A stretch of 64,000 nt of DNA from Methylorubrum populi (GCA_020741775.1 DYYG01000049.1:1-64000), one strand, 5' to 3'; shown: positions 1 through 9,681, counted from the stretch's first letter. Notes: generated by a model not told the origin, from the sequence alone. Numbers and translations are program-made.

Positions 1-1
1 C

Positions 2-226
2 ACCGGGCTCGGCCTCGGCTTCCTGTTCGTGGTGGCCGCTGAATTGATGGGGGCCTCGGAAGGGCTCGGATATCTGCTGCTCGACGGCCAGCAATTCAGC
101 AAGCCCGACCAGATCCTGGCTGCGATCATCAGCTTCGCCGTCGTCGGCAAGGCCGCCGATGCTCTGCTCGTCGCCCTGACCACACCCCTGGTGCGCTGGC
201 AGGACACCGCGCGGGAGACGCTGTGA
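2..226 (+). CDS. ABC transporter permease, C-terminal fragment (SsuC/TauC/NrtB type)
   Basis: Only the last 74 codons are in the window; the 5' end lies to the left. The visible part has a hydrophobic stretch with Gly-Leu-Gly repeats, then the segment AAELMGASEGLGYLL. This resembles the coupling loop and final helices of permeases that import sulfonates, taurine or nitrate. The ATPase gene begins 7 bases after the stop, so the two form one importer unit. The substrate cannot be read from this fragment, and the substrate-binding protein is outside the window. Family assignment is good; substrate is unknown. Confidence 0.8.
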   Translation, partial: TGLGLGFLFVVAAELMGASEGLGYLLLDGQQFSKPDQILAAIISFAVVGKAADALLVALTTPLVRWQDTARETL

Positions 227-233
227 CGCCGCC

Positions 234-1013
234 ATGCTGACCATCCAGAGCCTCGCCAAGACCTATGCCGACGGCACCCGTGCCCTGGAGGGGATCGATC
301 TCGCGGTGCAGAGCGCCGAGATCGTCGCCCTGATCGGCGGGTCGGGCTGCGGGAAGACCACGCTGCTGCGCCTCATCGCCGGGCTCGATCGGCCGAGCGC
401 CGGCCGCATCACCCTCGATGGCGAGCCGATCACCCGGCCCCATCCCGGCGTCGGCCTCGTCTTCCAGGAGCCGCGCCTGCTGCCCTGGCTCGATGTGGCG
501 GACAATGTCGGCTTCGGCATCCACCACCTGCCGAAATCGGAGCGGGCGGAGCGTGTCGCCCATGCCCTGGAGCGCGTCGGCCTCGCCGAACATGCCCGCC
601 GTTGGCCACGCGAATTGTCCGGCGGGCAGCAGCAGCGCGTGTCCATCGCCCGCGCCTTCGTCGCCAATCCCAGGGTGCTTTTGCTCGACGAGCCGTTCTC
701 GGCCCTCGACGCCTTCACCCGCAAGGATCTGCACCGCCATCTTCTCGCTCTCTGGGAGGAGGTGCGGCCGACGGTGCTGATCGTCACCCACGACGTGGCC
801 GAGGCGGTGGCGCTGGCGGACCGGGCCATCGTCATGCGTCCCCGGCCCGGACGCCTCGACGACGCCGTCGCCCTCTCGATGCGCCGTCCGCGCGATCCCG
901 CGACTCCGGCGAGCGAGGCGGCGACCCGCACGATCCTGGCGGCCCTCGACCGCTCGCTGCGGCCTCACGAGCCCTCCCGCGCGCCGCAACTGGCCGGAGG
1001 CAGCTCGTTCTGA
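234..1013 (+). CDS. ABC transporter ATP-binding protein (SsuB/TauB/NrtD family)
   Basis: This 259-residue cytoplasmic ATPase powers the importer whose permease ends just upstream. All nucleotide-binding motifs are present: Walker A GGSGCGKT at 35-42, Q-loop around VFQEPRLLPW at 76-85, signature LSGGQ at 128-132, Walker B LLLDEP with D152 and E153, and the switch His at 186. The Q-loop sequence is typical of the nitrate/sulfonate/taurine subfamily. The 7-base spacing from the permease stop suggests one operon. The imported compound is not determined; sulfonate, taurine, nitrate and a pyrimidine precursor all remain possible. Confidence 0.9.
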   Translation: MLTIQSLAKTYADGTRALEGIDLAVQSAEIVALIGGSGCGKTTLLRLIAGLDRPSAGRITLDGEPITRPHPGVGLVFQEPRLLPWLDVADNVGFGIHHLPKSERAERVAHALERVGLAEHARRWPRELSGGQQQRVSIARAFVANPRVLLLDEPFSALDAFTRKDLHRHLLALWEEVRPTVLIVTHDVAEAVALADRAIVMRPRPGRLDDAVALSMRRPRDPATPASEAATRTILAALDRSLRPHEPSRAPQLAGGSSF

Positions 1014-1075
1014 GGTGTTAAGGCCGCCGGAAAACCGCTAAGCCCGGCCCTACCAAAAAAATGGAGGACACACCC

Positions 1076-1585
1076 ATGGACGCCAACGCCCTGCGCGCTC
1101 TCCAGGCCCCCCTCAAGAACAAGTATCGGGAGGCACCGGATTCCGCTGTGATCACCCTCAGGGCGAAGGGGGCGCTCGATGACACCAGCATCGCCTGCAA
1201 GGTCGAGACGGGACGCGCCCTCGCGGTGGCGGGCCTGCACCCGGCGACCGGCGGTTCGGGGGCCGAGCTGTGCTCCGGCGACATGCTGCTCGAAGCCCTC
1301 GTCGCCTGTGCCGGCGTCACGGTGAAGGCGGTGGCGACCGCCCTCGAAATCCCGCTGAAGAGCGGCACCGTCAGCGCCGAGGGCGATCTCGATTTCCGCG
1401 GTACGCTCGGCGTCGACAAGGAGGCGCCGGTGGGCTTCCGGGCGATCCGCCTGACCTTCGATCTCGAGACCGACGCTCCGCAGGAGAAGCTCGACCAGCT
1501 GCTCAAGCTCACGGAGCGTTACTGCGTCGTGTTCCAGACCCTTAACCACAAGCCGGAACTCGCCGTCAGCGCCTCGCGCTCCTGA
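1076..1585 (+). CDS. OsmC family peroxidase-like protein
   Basis: A 169-residue OsmC/Ohr-fold protein. The family reduces organic hydroperoxides using two conserved cysteines. Here these are C78 in the helix LEALVACAG and C150 in ERYCVVFQTL, matching the usual spacing and context. I chose the ATG at 1076 over the in-frame ATG at 1061 because GGAGGA at 1062-1067 is then a ribosome binding site about 8 bases upstream. It follows the ABC ATPase gene by about 60 bases and precedes the response regulator; a functional link to either is not evident. The physiological substrate is unknown, and other OsmC subgroups have less defined roles. Confidence 0.88.
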   Translation: MDANALRALQAPLKNKYREAPDSAVITLRAKGALDDTSIACKVETGRALAVAGLHPATGGSGAELCSGDMLLEALVACAGVTVKAVATALEIPLKSGTVSAEGDLDFRGTLGVDKEAPVGFRAIRLTFDLETDAPQEKLDQLLKLTERYCVVFQTLNHKPELAVSASRS

Positions 1586-1610
1586 GAGGCCGCGCCTATC
1601 TAACGGCGTC

Positions 1611-2309
1611 ATGCGCCTGCTCATCATCGAGGACGACCGCGAGGCCGCCGCCTATCTGGTCAAAGCGTTCCGGGAAGCCGGTCACGCTGTGGACCATGCC
1701 GGCGACGGCCTCGACGGCTATGCGCTCGCCCGCGAGGGCGATTACGATGTGCTGATCGTCGACCGGATGCTGCCGAAGCTCGACGGACTCTCGCTCGTCC
1801 GCTCCCTGCGCGAACAGGAGATCGTTACGCCGGTCCTGATCCTCTCCGCTCTCGGGCAGGTGGACGACCGGGTGAAGGGCCTGCGCGCGGGCGGCGATGA
1901 TTACCTGCCGAAACCCTATGCCTTCTCCGAGCTGCTGGCCCGCACCGAGGTGCTCGCCCGCCGCCGGGCCGGCGCCCCGAATGCGACCGAGGCCACCGCC
2001 TACCGGGTCGGGGATCTCGAGCTCGACCGTCTGTCGCACCGCGTCACCCGGGCCGGCCGCGAGATCGTGCTGCAGCCCCGCGAATTCCGGCTGCTCGAAT
2101 ACCTCATGCGCCATGCCGGCCAGGTCGTGACCCGCACGATGCTGCTGGAGCATGTCTGGGACTACCACTTCGATCCGCAGACCAACGTCATCGACGTTCA
2201 CGTCTCGCGTCTGCGCGGGAAGATCGATCGCGGCTTCGAGAATCCGATGATCCATACGGTGCGCGGCGCCGGCTACGTCATCCGGGCGGACGAGCCGCAG
2301 CTCCCGTGA
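1611..2309 (+). CDS. OmpR/PhoB-family response regulator
   Basis: A 232-residue two-component transcription factor. The N-terminal receiver has the acidic pair in LLIIEDD (residues 3-9), the phosphoacceptor D51 in LIVDRMLP, and the conserved K101 in LPKPY. The C-terminal winged helix covers about residues 130-230, with LQPREFRLLEYL and the recognition region around DVHVSRLRGKID. The stop overlaps the start of the kinase gene in a GTGA junction, so the two are translationally coupled and form a cognate pair. The signal and target genes cannot be read from the sequence. Confidence 0.95.
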   Translation: MRLLIIEDDREAAAYLVKAFREAGHAVDHAGDGLDGYALAREGDYDVLIVDRMLPKLDGLSLVRSLREQEIVTPVLILSALGQVDDRVKGLRAGGDDYLPKPYAFSELLARTEVLARRRAGAPNATEATAYRVGDLELDRLSHRVTRAGREIVLQPREFRLLEYLMRHAGQVVTRTMLLEHVWDYHFDPQTNVIDVHVSRLRGKIDRGFENPMIHTVRGAGYVIRADEPQLP

Positions 2310-3748
2310 CCGAAGCGCCCGCCCCGCCGCAGGACGGTCGCCTCGCGCGGCTCGGGAAGATTTTCCGCACGACGGCCTTCAAGCTGTCGCTCGCCTATCT
2401 CGTGCTGTTCGCGCTGCTCGCCTCGCTCGGCCTCGGCTATGTCGCCTGGAACGCACGGCGGGTGCTCGACGACCAGATCGTCTCGACCATCGACGCCGAG
2501 ATCAACGGCCTGTCCGAGCAATACACGGCCGGCGGCCTGCGCCGCCTCATCGCCGTAGTGGAACGGCGGGCGCAGGAGCCCGGCGCCTCGCTCTACCTTG
2601 TCACCACCCCGGCGGGAGAACATGTCGTCGGCAATGTGAGCCGGGTGCCGAGCGGGATCCTGTCCCGTCCCGGCCAGTACGAGGGCGTCTACGGCCGCGG
2701 CAAGGAATCGGACCGGGCCGAGCACCGGGCGATCATGCGGGTCTACACCCTGGCCGGCGGTTTCCGTCTCCTCGTCGGCCGCGACACCGAGGAACGCGAC
2801 CGCCTGCGGGCCGCCATCGGCAATACCTTCGGCTCCTCCCTGGCCCTGGTGGTGCTGCTCGGCGTCGTCGGCGGATGGTTCGTCGCGAGCCGCGTGCTCA
2901 AACGCGTCGATGACATGACCGAGACGACCCGCACCATCATGGCCGGAAATCTCGACGGCCGCCTGCGAATGGCCGGAACCGGCGACGAACTCGACCGCCT
3001 CGCCCAGAACCTGAACCTGATGCTGGAGCGCATCGGCGAGTTGATGCGCGGCATGAAGGAGGTGTCTGACAACATCGCCCACGATCTCAAGACGCCGCTC
3101 ACCCGCCTGCGCAACCGGGCCGACGAGGCCCTGCGGACCGCCGAGACCCCGGATGAGCTGCGCGCGGCCCTCGAGGGTGTCATCGAAGACAGCGACGGCC
3201 TGATCCGGGTGTTCAATGCGCTGCTCACCATCGCCCGCCTGGAGGCCGGCAGCGCCCCTGAAAGCTTCCGCCGCTTCGATGCCGGGGAGGTCGCCCGCGA
3301 GGTCGCCGAACTCTATGAACCGCTGGCCGAGGAAAAGGGCCTGAGCCTGAGCGTCAGCATCGAGCCGGGGCTGATACTCGATGGCAACCGCGAGTTGGTG
3401 GGGCAGGCCGTCGCCAACCTCATCGACAACGCCATCAAGTATGGCGGGCCTTCCACGGCGCCGGAGGGCGGTGAGGTGGCCGTCAGCGCCCGACGCGGCG
3501 AGGGCTCGATCCGGATCCGGGTGGCCGATCGGGGGCTCGGCATTCCGGCCGCGGAGCGCGGGCGGGTGCTCGACCGCTTCGTGCGCCTCGACGCGGCCCG
3601 TTCACGTCCCGGTTTCGGCCTCGGGCTCAGCCTCGTCAACGCGGTCGCGCGGCTGCATGGCGGACGGTTCGACCTCGGCGATAACGGGCCGGGACTTGCC
3701 GCCGAGCTGAGCCTGCCGGAGACGGTGGAGAATAAGCCGATCAGTTGA
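2306..3748 (+). CDS. Sensor histidine kinase of the coupled two-component pair
   Basis: A 480-residue inner-membrane kinase starting with GTG and overlapping the response regulator stop by 4 bases. A first membrane helix lies at about residues 25-47 and a second at about 172-195, enclosing a periplasmic sensor segment. A HAMP region follows. The phosphoacceptor is H259 in NIAHDLKTPLTRLRN. The C-terminal ATPase domain has the N-box NLIDNAIKYGG, DRGLGIP, and FGLGLSLV. It is the probable partner of the regulator encoded just upstream. Its 3' end overlaps, tail to tail, a small membrane protein gene on the other strand. The sensed signal is unknown. Confidence 0.95.
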   Translation: MTEAPAPPQDGRLARLGKIFRTTAFKLSLAYLVLFALLASLGLGYVAWNARRVLDDQIVSTIDAEINGLSEQYTAGGLRRLIAVVERRAQEPGASLYLVTTPAGEHVVGNVSRVPSGILSRPGQYEGVYGRGKESDRAEHRAIMRVYTLAGGFRLLVGRDTEERDRLRAAIGNTFGSSLALVVLLGVVGGWFVASRVLKRVDDMTETTRTIMAGNLDGRLRMAGTGDELDRLAQNLNLMLERIGELMRGMKEVSDNIAHDLKTPLTRLRNRADEALRTAETPDELRAALEGVIEDSDGLIRVFNALLTIARLEAGSAPESFRRFDAGEVAREVAELYEPLAEEKGLSLSVSIEPGLILDGNRELVGQAVANLIDNAIKYGGPSTAPEGGEVAVSARRGEGSIRIRVADRGLGIPAAERGRVLDRFVRLDAARSRPGFGLGLSLVNAVARLHGGRFDLGDNGPGLAAELSLPETVENKPIS

Positions 3749-3956
3749 GGAAGTTACGGGGTCCGTCCGGATCGGCCAGGCCCGCCTGCGGGCTGTACGG
3801 AAGCGAGACGATCAGCAGGACCAGAAGCAGCGCCACGGTCGCACAGGCCAGGGCCGCTCCCAGGCGCTGAGGATCGAACCGCCGGCTGCCGATCACCGCG
3901 CAACCCAGCGTGAAGGCCGCCGCCTCGGCAAGGGGAATCAGGTGGGGAAGGGTCAT
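3741..3956 (-). CDS. Small membrane protein of unknown function
   Basis: A 71-residue reading frame starting at the ATG at 3956. It has two hydrophobic segments, at about residues 5-20 and 30-47, and a short polar tail ending DGPRNFLN. The frame stays open further upstream to 4070, but that extension is polar and less protein-like. Its 3' end overlaps the kinase 3' end by 8 bases on the opposite strand. I do not recognise the family. The membrane-protein composition in an otherwise unclaimed stretch is the main support. Confidence 0.5.
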   Translation of the reverse strand: MTLPHLIPLAEAAAFTLGCAVIGSRRFDPQRLGAALACATVALLLVLLIVSLPYSPQAGLADPDGPRNFLN

Positions 3957-4242
3957 CGATCCGTGTTGTCCTCGGTCGCAGAGAAGCGTGCGGTTAGATC
4001 CGTGAAAGATGGCACTCCGTTCCCGGCCGGAGATCAACGGCGAACGCCCGACTTCGCTCCTGGAATACATCTGACAGGACGGATGAGGCAGTGAAAAATT
4101 CCGTCACGGACGCGCTTCCTCCCGCACTCGACCTCTCTCTCGCCAACGCTCTTGCCCCTTGGCACAGATCGATTTGCGCGTTTGATGGGCAGACCCGCCG
4201 AGCGATGGCACGGCGGAGGCCGCGAAGCGAAGAAGGATCGGC

Positions 4243-7197
4243 ATGGGCAGGCGCGATAAGGGGCACATCGCCCAGGACGGCACCGCTTCCCTGATCGAGC
4301 GGCTGGGACAGGCCCCGAGGCTGTCCAACCCGGAAGCGGCGCGGCAGCGCCTGGGCGACATCGCCGATTTCCTGCCCGAATCCCTGCGCGAAGGGCCGGC
4401 CGCCGATCTTCTCATGGCGCTTGCCGACCATTCCACCTTCCTCTGGTCCCTGGCCTCCCGCGATCCGAACCGCCTGGCTCGGCTTTTCCAGGAATCGCCG
4501 GAGGCCGCCGACTCCCGGTTGATTGCGAGCCAGCGGGCCGCCGGCCGGGGCGGGGAGGGCGCCGCGCCCGATCTCGACGCGGTTGGCAAACTCCTGCGCC
4601 GGAACCGTGCCGAGCACGCCCTCCTGGTCGCCCTCGCGGATATTGGCGGGCTCTGGCCGCTGGAGCGGGTGACCGCCGCGCTCTCCGACTTCGCCGACGC
4701 CTCCGTCGCGGCGGCGGTCGATGCCATGCTTCTGCAGGCGGCGGCCGCTGGCCGCTTCCGTCCGGTGGAGGGGGAGGATCCCCAGGCCAGGTCCGGCCTC
4801 GTGGTGCTGGGGCTCGGCAAGCTCGGCGGGCGTGAGCTCAACTACTCGAGCGATATCGACCTGATCGTCTTCTTCGATCCCAAGGCCGCGCCGCTGAAGG
4901 AGGGGTTGGAGCCGACGCCCTTCTTCACAAAGCTCGCGCAAGGCGTGTCGAAGCTGCTGCAGGAGCGCACCCGCGATGGCTATGTCCACCGGGTCGATTA
5001 CAGGCTCCGCCCCGATCCCGGCTCGACTCCCACCGCCATGAGCCTCGCCTCGGCTTACGTCTATTACGAGACCACCGGCCAGAACTGGGAGCGGGCGGCC
5101 TTCATCAAGGCACGGGCCATCGCCGGCGACATCCCGGCGGGCGAGCGCTTTCTCGCCGATCTCAGACCCTTCATCTGGCGCAAATATTTCGACTTCGCGG
5201 CGATTGCCGACGTGCACGCCATGAAGCGCCAGATCCATGCGGTGCGCGGGCACGAGGCGCTCGCGGTCGCCGGTCACGACATCAAGCTCGGGCGCGGCGG
5301 CATCCGCGAGATCGAGTTCTTCGTCCAGACCCAGCAACTGGTCTTCGGTGGCCGGCGGCCGAGCCTGCGCGGGCGCTCGACCGTACCGATGCTGGCCAGC
5401 CTGCACGAGGATGGATGGATCTCCGCCGAGGCGCGCGACGAGCTGAGCGCGGCCTATGCTTTCCTCCGCACGGTCGAGCACCGCCTGCAGATGGTGCGCG
5501 ACGAGCAGACCCAGCGCCTGCCGACCGACCGGGCCGAGCTGGAAGACTTCGCGCGCTTCACCGGCTTCCCGGACCTCGCCGGCTTCGAGGCGGCCCTGCT
5601 CGGCCATGCCCGCCGGGTGCAGGCCCATTACGCCCTGCTGTTCGAGGCCGGGCCGGATCTCTCCTCGGAGGTCGGCGATCTCGTCTTCAGTGGCGCCGCC
5701 GACGATCCGGCCACGCTCGCCACTCTGCGCAGCCTCGGCTTCCGCGATCCCGAGCGCGTCTCCGACACCGTGCGCGGCTGGCATTTCGGGCGACGGGCGG
5801 CCGTGCGCAGCGCCCGTGCCCGCGAGGTGCTGACCGAACTCGTCCCGGCCCTGCTTCAGGCAGTCGCGGGCACGCCGGACCCGGATGCGGCCCTGGCCAA
5901 TCTCGACCGCGCCTTCGGCCGTATGCCGGCGGCGGTTGAACTGCTGACGATCCTGCGCGAGCATGAGCGGCTTCGGCTGCTCTTCGCCGACCTGCTCGGC
6001 AGCGCGCCGCGGCTTGCGGGCACCGTCGCCTTCTCGCCGCATGTGCTCGATGCGGTGATCGACCCCGAATTCGTCGACCCTGCCGTCGATCCCTCGGCCA
6101 TCGCCGCGCATTACCGCGCCCTGCTCGGCAAGCCCGACAGCCACGAGGTCTTCCTCGACCGCAGTCGCGACGCGGCCCGGCAACTGCGCTTCCTCGCCGG
6201 GGCCCGGCTGCTCTCCGGCATCCTGGCGCCGCGCGCAGCGGGCGAAGCCTTCTCGGCCATCGCCGACGCCGCCGTCGCCACGGCCTGGGAGACGACCTCG
6301 CACGCCTTTTTCGCGGATCATGGTGCGGTGCCGCAGGGCCGCATGGTCGTGCTCGGCTATGGCCGCCTCGGCTCGCGCCAGCTCACGGCGGAATCCGATC
6401 TCGATCTCGTCGTGCTGTACGATTTCGACCCGGAGAATCGCACCAGCGCCGGGCCGAAGCCCGTCGATGCGGCGGTCGCCTATAACCGGCTGACCCAGCG
6501 CCTCGTCGCGGCCCTGACCGCGCCGACCCGGCGCGGCCTGCTCTACGAGGTGGATCTGCGCCTGCGGCCCGGTGGCGGCCAGGGGGCGGTGGCGGCGCAG
6601 TTCCGCAGCTTCCGTGCCTATCAGCGGGACGAGGCCGACCTGTGGGAGCATATGGCGCTCACCCGCGCCCGCGTGATCGCCGGAGACCCGAGCCTCGCCG
6701 CGGAGGCTCAGGAGACGATCCGCGACGCCCTGATGCAGGCGCGGGATTGGGAGAATGTCCACCGTTCCGTCCGCGAGATGCGAGCCACGGTCGAGCGGGA
6801 GAAGGGCGATCACGGCCCCCTCGATCTGAAGCTCAGCCCCGGTGGCCTGCTCGACCTCGATTTCCTGGCCCAGGCCCTGGTACTCGGCCACGCCCATGCC
6901 CATCCCGACCTGATCGGCCGCGCCGCACCGGATGTGTTTTCCGAGGCGGCGCAGGCGGGCCTGATCGACGCCGAGGAGGCGGAGCGCCTGAGGGATGCCT
7001 ACCGCCTCCTCGACGACGTGCATCAATGGCAGCGCCTGATGGTCGAGGGAGATCCCACCGAGGCCTCTCCCGTCGCCCTGGCACGCCTTGCCCGGGCCGC
7101 GAACCTGCCGGACGCGAAGGCGCTCACGGCCCGGCTCGACGAGGAGCGGCGGACGGTGCGCGCGATCTTCGACCGCCAACTCGGCACGGTCGATTAG
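4243..7197 (+). CDS. glnE: Bifunctional glutamine synthetase adenylyltransferase/adenylyl-removing enzyme
   Basis: GlnE adds AMP to, and removes it from, glutamine synthetase, tuning ammonia assimilation to nitrogen status under control of PII. The 984 residues carry two nucleotidyltransferase domains. The N-terminal one, expected to remove AMP, has GLGKLGGRELNYSSDID with D204 and D206. The C-terminal one, expected to add AMP, has GYGRLGSRQLTAESDLD with D719 and D721. The length matches the family. AAGGA lies about 8 bases before the ATG. It sits downstream of a two-component pair on the same strand, with about 490 bases between them that contain the small opposite-strand gene. Confidence 0.97.
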   Translation: MGRRDKGHIAQDGTASLIERLGQAPRLSNPEAARQRLGDIADFLPESLREGPAADLLMALADHSTFLWSLASRDPNRLARLFQESPEAADSRLIASQRAAGRGGEGAAPDLDAVGKLLRRNRAEHALLVALADIGGLWPLERVTAALSDFADASVAAAVDAMLLQAAAAGRFRPVEGEDPQARSGLVVLGLGKLGGRELNYSSDIDLIVFFDPKAAPLKEGLEPTPFFTKLAQGVSKLLQERTRDGYVHRVDYRLRPDPGSTPTAMSLASAYVYYETTGQNWERAAFIKARAIAGDIPAGERFLADLRPFIWRKYFDFAAIADVHAMKRQIHAVRGHEALAVAGHDIKLGRGGIREIEFFVQTQQLVFGGRRPSLRGRSTVPMLASLHEDGWISAEARDELSAAYAFLRTVEHRLQMVRDEQTQRLPTDRAELEDFARFTGFPDLAGFEAALLGHARRVQAHYALLFEAGPDLSSEVGDLVFSGAADDPATLATLRSLGFRDPERVSDTVRGWHFGRRAAVRSARAREVLTELVPALLQAVAGTPDPDAALANLDRAFGRMPAAVELLTILREHERLRLLFADLLGSAPRLAGTVAFSPHVLDAVIDPEFVDPAVDPSAIAAHYRALLGKPDSHEVFLDRSRDAARQLRFLAGARLLSGILAPRAAGEAFSAIADAAVATAWETTSHAFFADHGAVPQGRMVVLGYGRLGSRQLTAESDLDLVVLYDFDPENRTSAGPKPVDAAVAYNRLTQRLVAALTAPTRRGLLYEVDLRLRPGGGQGAVAAQFRSFRAYQRDEADLWEHMALTRARVIAGDPSLAAEAQETIRDALMQARDWENVHRSVREMRATVEREKGDHGPLDLKLSPGGLLDLDFLAQALVLGHAHAHPDLIGRAAPDVFSEAAQAGLIDAEEAERLRDAYRLLDDVHQWQRLMVEGDPTEASPVALARLARAANLPDAKALTARLDEERRTVRAIFDRQLGTVD

Positions 7198-7275
7198 GTG
7201 TCTCTCACAAAACGTCCGCTGCGCCGTCGCGACCAGAGGGGAAACGGTGCGTCCTCGGGAGTTTTGTATGGCACT

Positions 7276-8499
7276 TCAAGCCGGCCTTCCCGGCACGACC
7301 TGCGCCTTGGCCTGGGGTAGATCGTCGATCGCAGTCCGGTCGAGCTTGGTATGGGCCTGCACCAGGGCGTGCGGGGTCAGGGCCATCCATTGCCGGAGAG
7401 AGATGTCCGCATAGCGCGGGCTGCGGAACATCTCCAGGAAGGTGAGCGGGGTATCGCCGGTATTCTCGATATAGTGGCCCATGGCGAAGGGTACGTAGCC
7501 GACATCGCCGGCCTGATAATCGAAGGTGCGCGCCTTCGATTCCGAGCCGAAGACCGTCATCCGCCCGCGCCCGGAGAGGTAGTATTGCCATTCGTCGCCA
7601 TTCGGGTGCCAGTGCAGCTCGCGCATCGCGCCGGGCTCCAGCTCGACCAGCGCGGCGGCAATGGTGGCGGAGGCCGGAAAGATCGAGGAATCGGTGATCC
7701 GCACGGTGCCGCCGGCTAGGCGGATCTGTTCCTGCGCCAGCATCCGGTGGCTGAAGGTCTTCGGCACCGGCCCCGCTCCGCCGAGCTTGTCATCCGAGAG
7801 TGGGCCCGGCGTCGGGCCGGGAAAGATATAGAGTTCCTCCTTGGGGATCGCGTCGAAGGCGCTTTCCGGCAGGCCGAAATTCTTGGCGAGCACCTCGCGC
7901 GGCGTGTGGGCGAGCCAGTCGGTGATCAGGAAGGTCGAATCTTCCGAGAAGCCGCCGTCATCGAACACCAGCAGGAATTCGCAGCCATCCTCCGGCCCGT
8001 CGAGTCCCTGGATCGAGTGCGGAATGCCGGAGGGGAAGTACCAGAGGTCGCCTTCCGCCACGTCGTCGGCGAAGGTGCGCCCGTCCTGATCGATGGCGGT
8101 GATCCGGGCGCGGCCCTTGAGCATGTAGGCCCATTCGGCCTCCTTGTGCCAATGCATCTCCCGGACGACGTTGGCCTTCAGCCGCATGTTGACGCCGGCC
8201 ATGGCAGTGGAGACCGGCAGCTCGCGGATCGTCGTCTGCCGGGCCCAGCCGCCCTTCTCCAGACGCATATGGCTGTCCGCAAACGACCATTTCAGGTTCG
8301 GCAGAGTGCCGTGGTCGGTCTTCGGCGGCGCGACGGTGAAGGGGTCTTCCGCCTCACGGGCGGCGTTGCTCGGGCCGAGGATCGGCGCGCCCCTGTCCCC
8401 CTCCACTGGCTGCGGCTCCTGGGCCGCGCGGGCTGAGCCGGCTCCCAGAGCGACCCCACCGGCAGCGGCCATCAGGCCCCGGCGCGAGAACACGTTCAT
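7276..8499 (-). CDS. oxdC: Oxalate decarboxylase, bicupin, with Tat-type signal
   Basis: OxdC converts oxalate to formate and CO2 using manganese. Both cupin domains keep their metal ligands: H116, H118, E122 and H161 in the first, and H296, H298, E303 and H342 in the second. The lid SEDST at 185-189 keeps the catalytic Glu (E186), as in decarboxylases whose lid is SENST. E356 matches the second-domain glutamate. The N-terminus [11 protein letters not shown] followed by an Ala-rich stretch looks like a Tat export signal, so the enzyme is probably periplasmic. I chose the ATG at 8499, which has GAGG about 6 bases upstream; an ATG at 8514 is an alternative. Confidence 0.92.
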   Translation of the reverse strand: MNVFSRRGLMAAAGGVALGAGSARAAQEPQPVEGDRGAPILGPSNAAREAEDPFTVAPPKTDHGTLPNLKWSFADSHMRLEKGGWARQTTIRELPVSTAMAGVNMRLKANVVREMHWHKEAEWAYMLKGRARITAIDQDGRTFADDVAEGDLWYFPSGIPHSIQGLDGPEDGCEFLLVFDDGGFSEDSTFLITDWLAHTPREVLAKNFGLPESAFDAIPKEELYIFPGPTPGPLSDDKLGGAGPVPKTFSHRMLAQEQIRLAGGTVRITDSSIFPASATIAAALVELEPGAMRELHWHPNGDEWQYYLSGRGRMTVFGSESKARTFDYQAGDVGYVPFAMGHYIENTGDTPLTFLEMFRSPRYADISLRQWMALTPHALVQAHTKLDRTAIDDLPQAKAQVVPGRPA

Positions 8500-8658
8500 G
8501 ACGACCTCGATCATCCCATCGTTGCACCGAACAACGGTTACCGAGCTGGCCGGTCCCCGGCCGCGTCCATCACGACATCTGGCGCGGTCGCGAGCGCCCT
8601 TGCGGTAAGAGGTCCATCGGGTACGGGTTGCGGGACGGGCCGGCGGCCCCCTAATCTG

Positions 8659-9558
8659 ATGCCCATGAGCGTCGTCGCGATCGATTTCGAGACCGCCAAC
8701 GAGCGGCGCGACAGCGCCTGCGCGGTCGGGCTCGCTTGGATCGAGGGGAGCCGCGTGGTGCGGCGCGAATCCCGCCTGATCCGCCCGCCGCAGATGCGGT
8801 TCTCGCCGGGCAACATCCGCGTCCACGGCATCCTGCCGGCGGATGTGCGCGATGCGCCGAGCTTTCCCGAGGTCTTCGCCGAATTCGCGCCGGACCTCGG
8901 CGGCCGGCTCCTCCTCGCCCACAATGCCGGCTTCGACATGGGCGTGCTCGCCGCCTCGCTCACGGCCTGGGGCGAGCCGGTGCCTGAACTGATGGGCCAT
9001 TGCACGCTGCAGATTGCCCGGCGCATCTTTCCCGATCCGGCCGGCCACGGCCTCGCGAAGGTCGCCGCGCGCCTCGGGATCCGCTTCGAGCACCACGATG
9101 CGGGCGAGGATGCCTATGCCTGCGCCGAGATCGCCCTCGCCGCCCTGCGCGAGACCGGCGCGGCCGACATCGCCGATCTCGCCCGCGGCCTCGGCCTGAC
9201 GCCGATACAAGCCGCCGCGACGCCGCGACGCGACTTCACCCGCTCCACCTCCGCCCGGGCCATCAGGGCCTCCGGCATCGTCGATCTTCGTCCGAAGGGG
9301 GAACTGCGCTTCGCCATGCGCGGCAGCACCGGCAACCGCTACGTCCTCGCGTTCGAGGAGCAGGCGGACGGCCCTTATCTGCGCTGTTCCTGCCCGGCCG
9401 GCGCACACCGTCGCCGTTGCCGCCATGTCGATGCCCTGGTCGAAGGGGACGTGACAGACCTCACCTCGAACAATCTCGACGATGTCGAGCGCCTGCGCCA
9501 GCTTCTGGACGGCAAGAGCGTGGGGCCCCTCCGCGTGAAGGGCGTCGCGGCGGCGTGA
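8659..9558 (+). CDS. DEDDh 3'-5' exonuclease with C-terminal SWIM-like zinc finger
   Basis: A 299-residue protein. Residues 4-165 form a DnaQ-like exonuclease with D9 and E11 in AIDFET, D93 in HNAGFD, and H146 and D151 in HDAGED, a complete DEDDh set. After a linker, residues about 226-262 read RYVLAF...CSC...CRHV, giving C243, C245, C254 and H256. This fits the SWIM pattern CxC(n)CxH and is preceded by beta-strand-like sequence. The finger probably binds DNA or protein and would direct the nuclease. The last 35 residues are not recognised. Start is ATG 8659 or 8665. It is a stand-alone gene with no clear partner. Confidence 0.82.
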   Translation: MPMSVVAIDFETANERRDSACAVGLAWIEGSRVVRRESRLIRPPQMRFSPGNIRVHGILPADVRDAPSFPEVFAEFAPDLGGRLLLAHNAGFDMGVLAASLTAWGEPVPELMGHCTLQIARRIFPDPAGHGLAKVAARLGIRFEHHDAGEDAYACAEIALAALRETGAADIADLARGLGLTPIQAAATPRRDFTRSTSARAIRASGIVDLRPKGELRFAMRGSTGNRYVLAFEEQADGPYLRCSCPAGAHRRRCRHVDALVEGDVTDLTSNNLDDVERLRQLLDGKSVGPLRVKGVAAA

Positions 9559-9681
9559 AGAGCCGCTTGAGACGGGAGCGCGATGTCCTGGGATCGACGG
9601 TTTCGGGGTGCTTCGAGGCTCGCAGCGCGAACACCTCAGCATGATGATGAAGGGATCGGCCGAGCAAGTGAGTGCGAACGG

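Noticed and set aside
3994..7179. A 1061-codon open frame on the minus strand.
   Set aside because: It is antisense to glnE, with Arg/Ala/Gly/Gln-rich sequence and no domain. GC-rich genes often leave such open antisense frames.
7200..7275. ACAAAAC and GTTTTGT as a terminator between convergent glnE and oxdC.
   Set aside because: The arms are about 45 bases apart with no clear stem in between, so a stable terminator is not supported.
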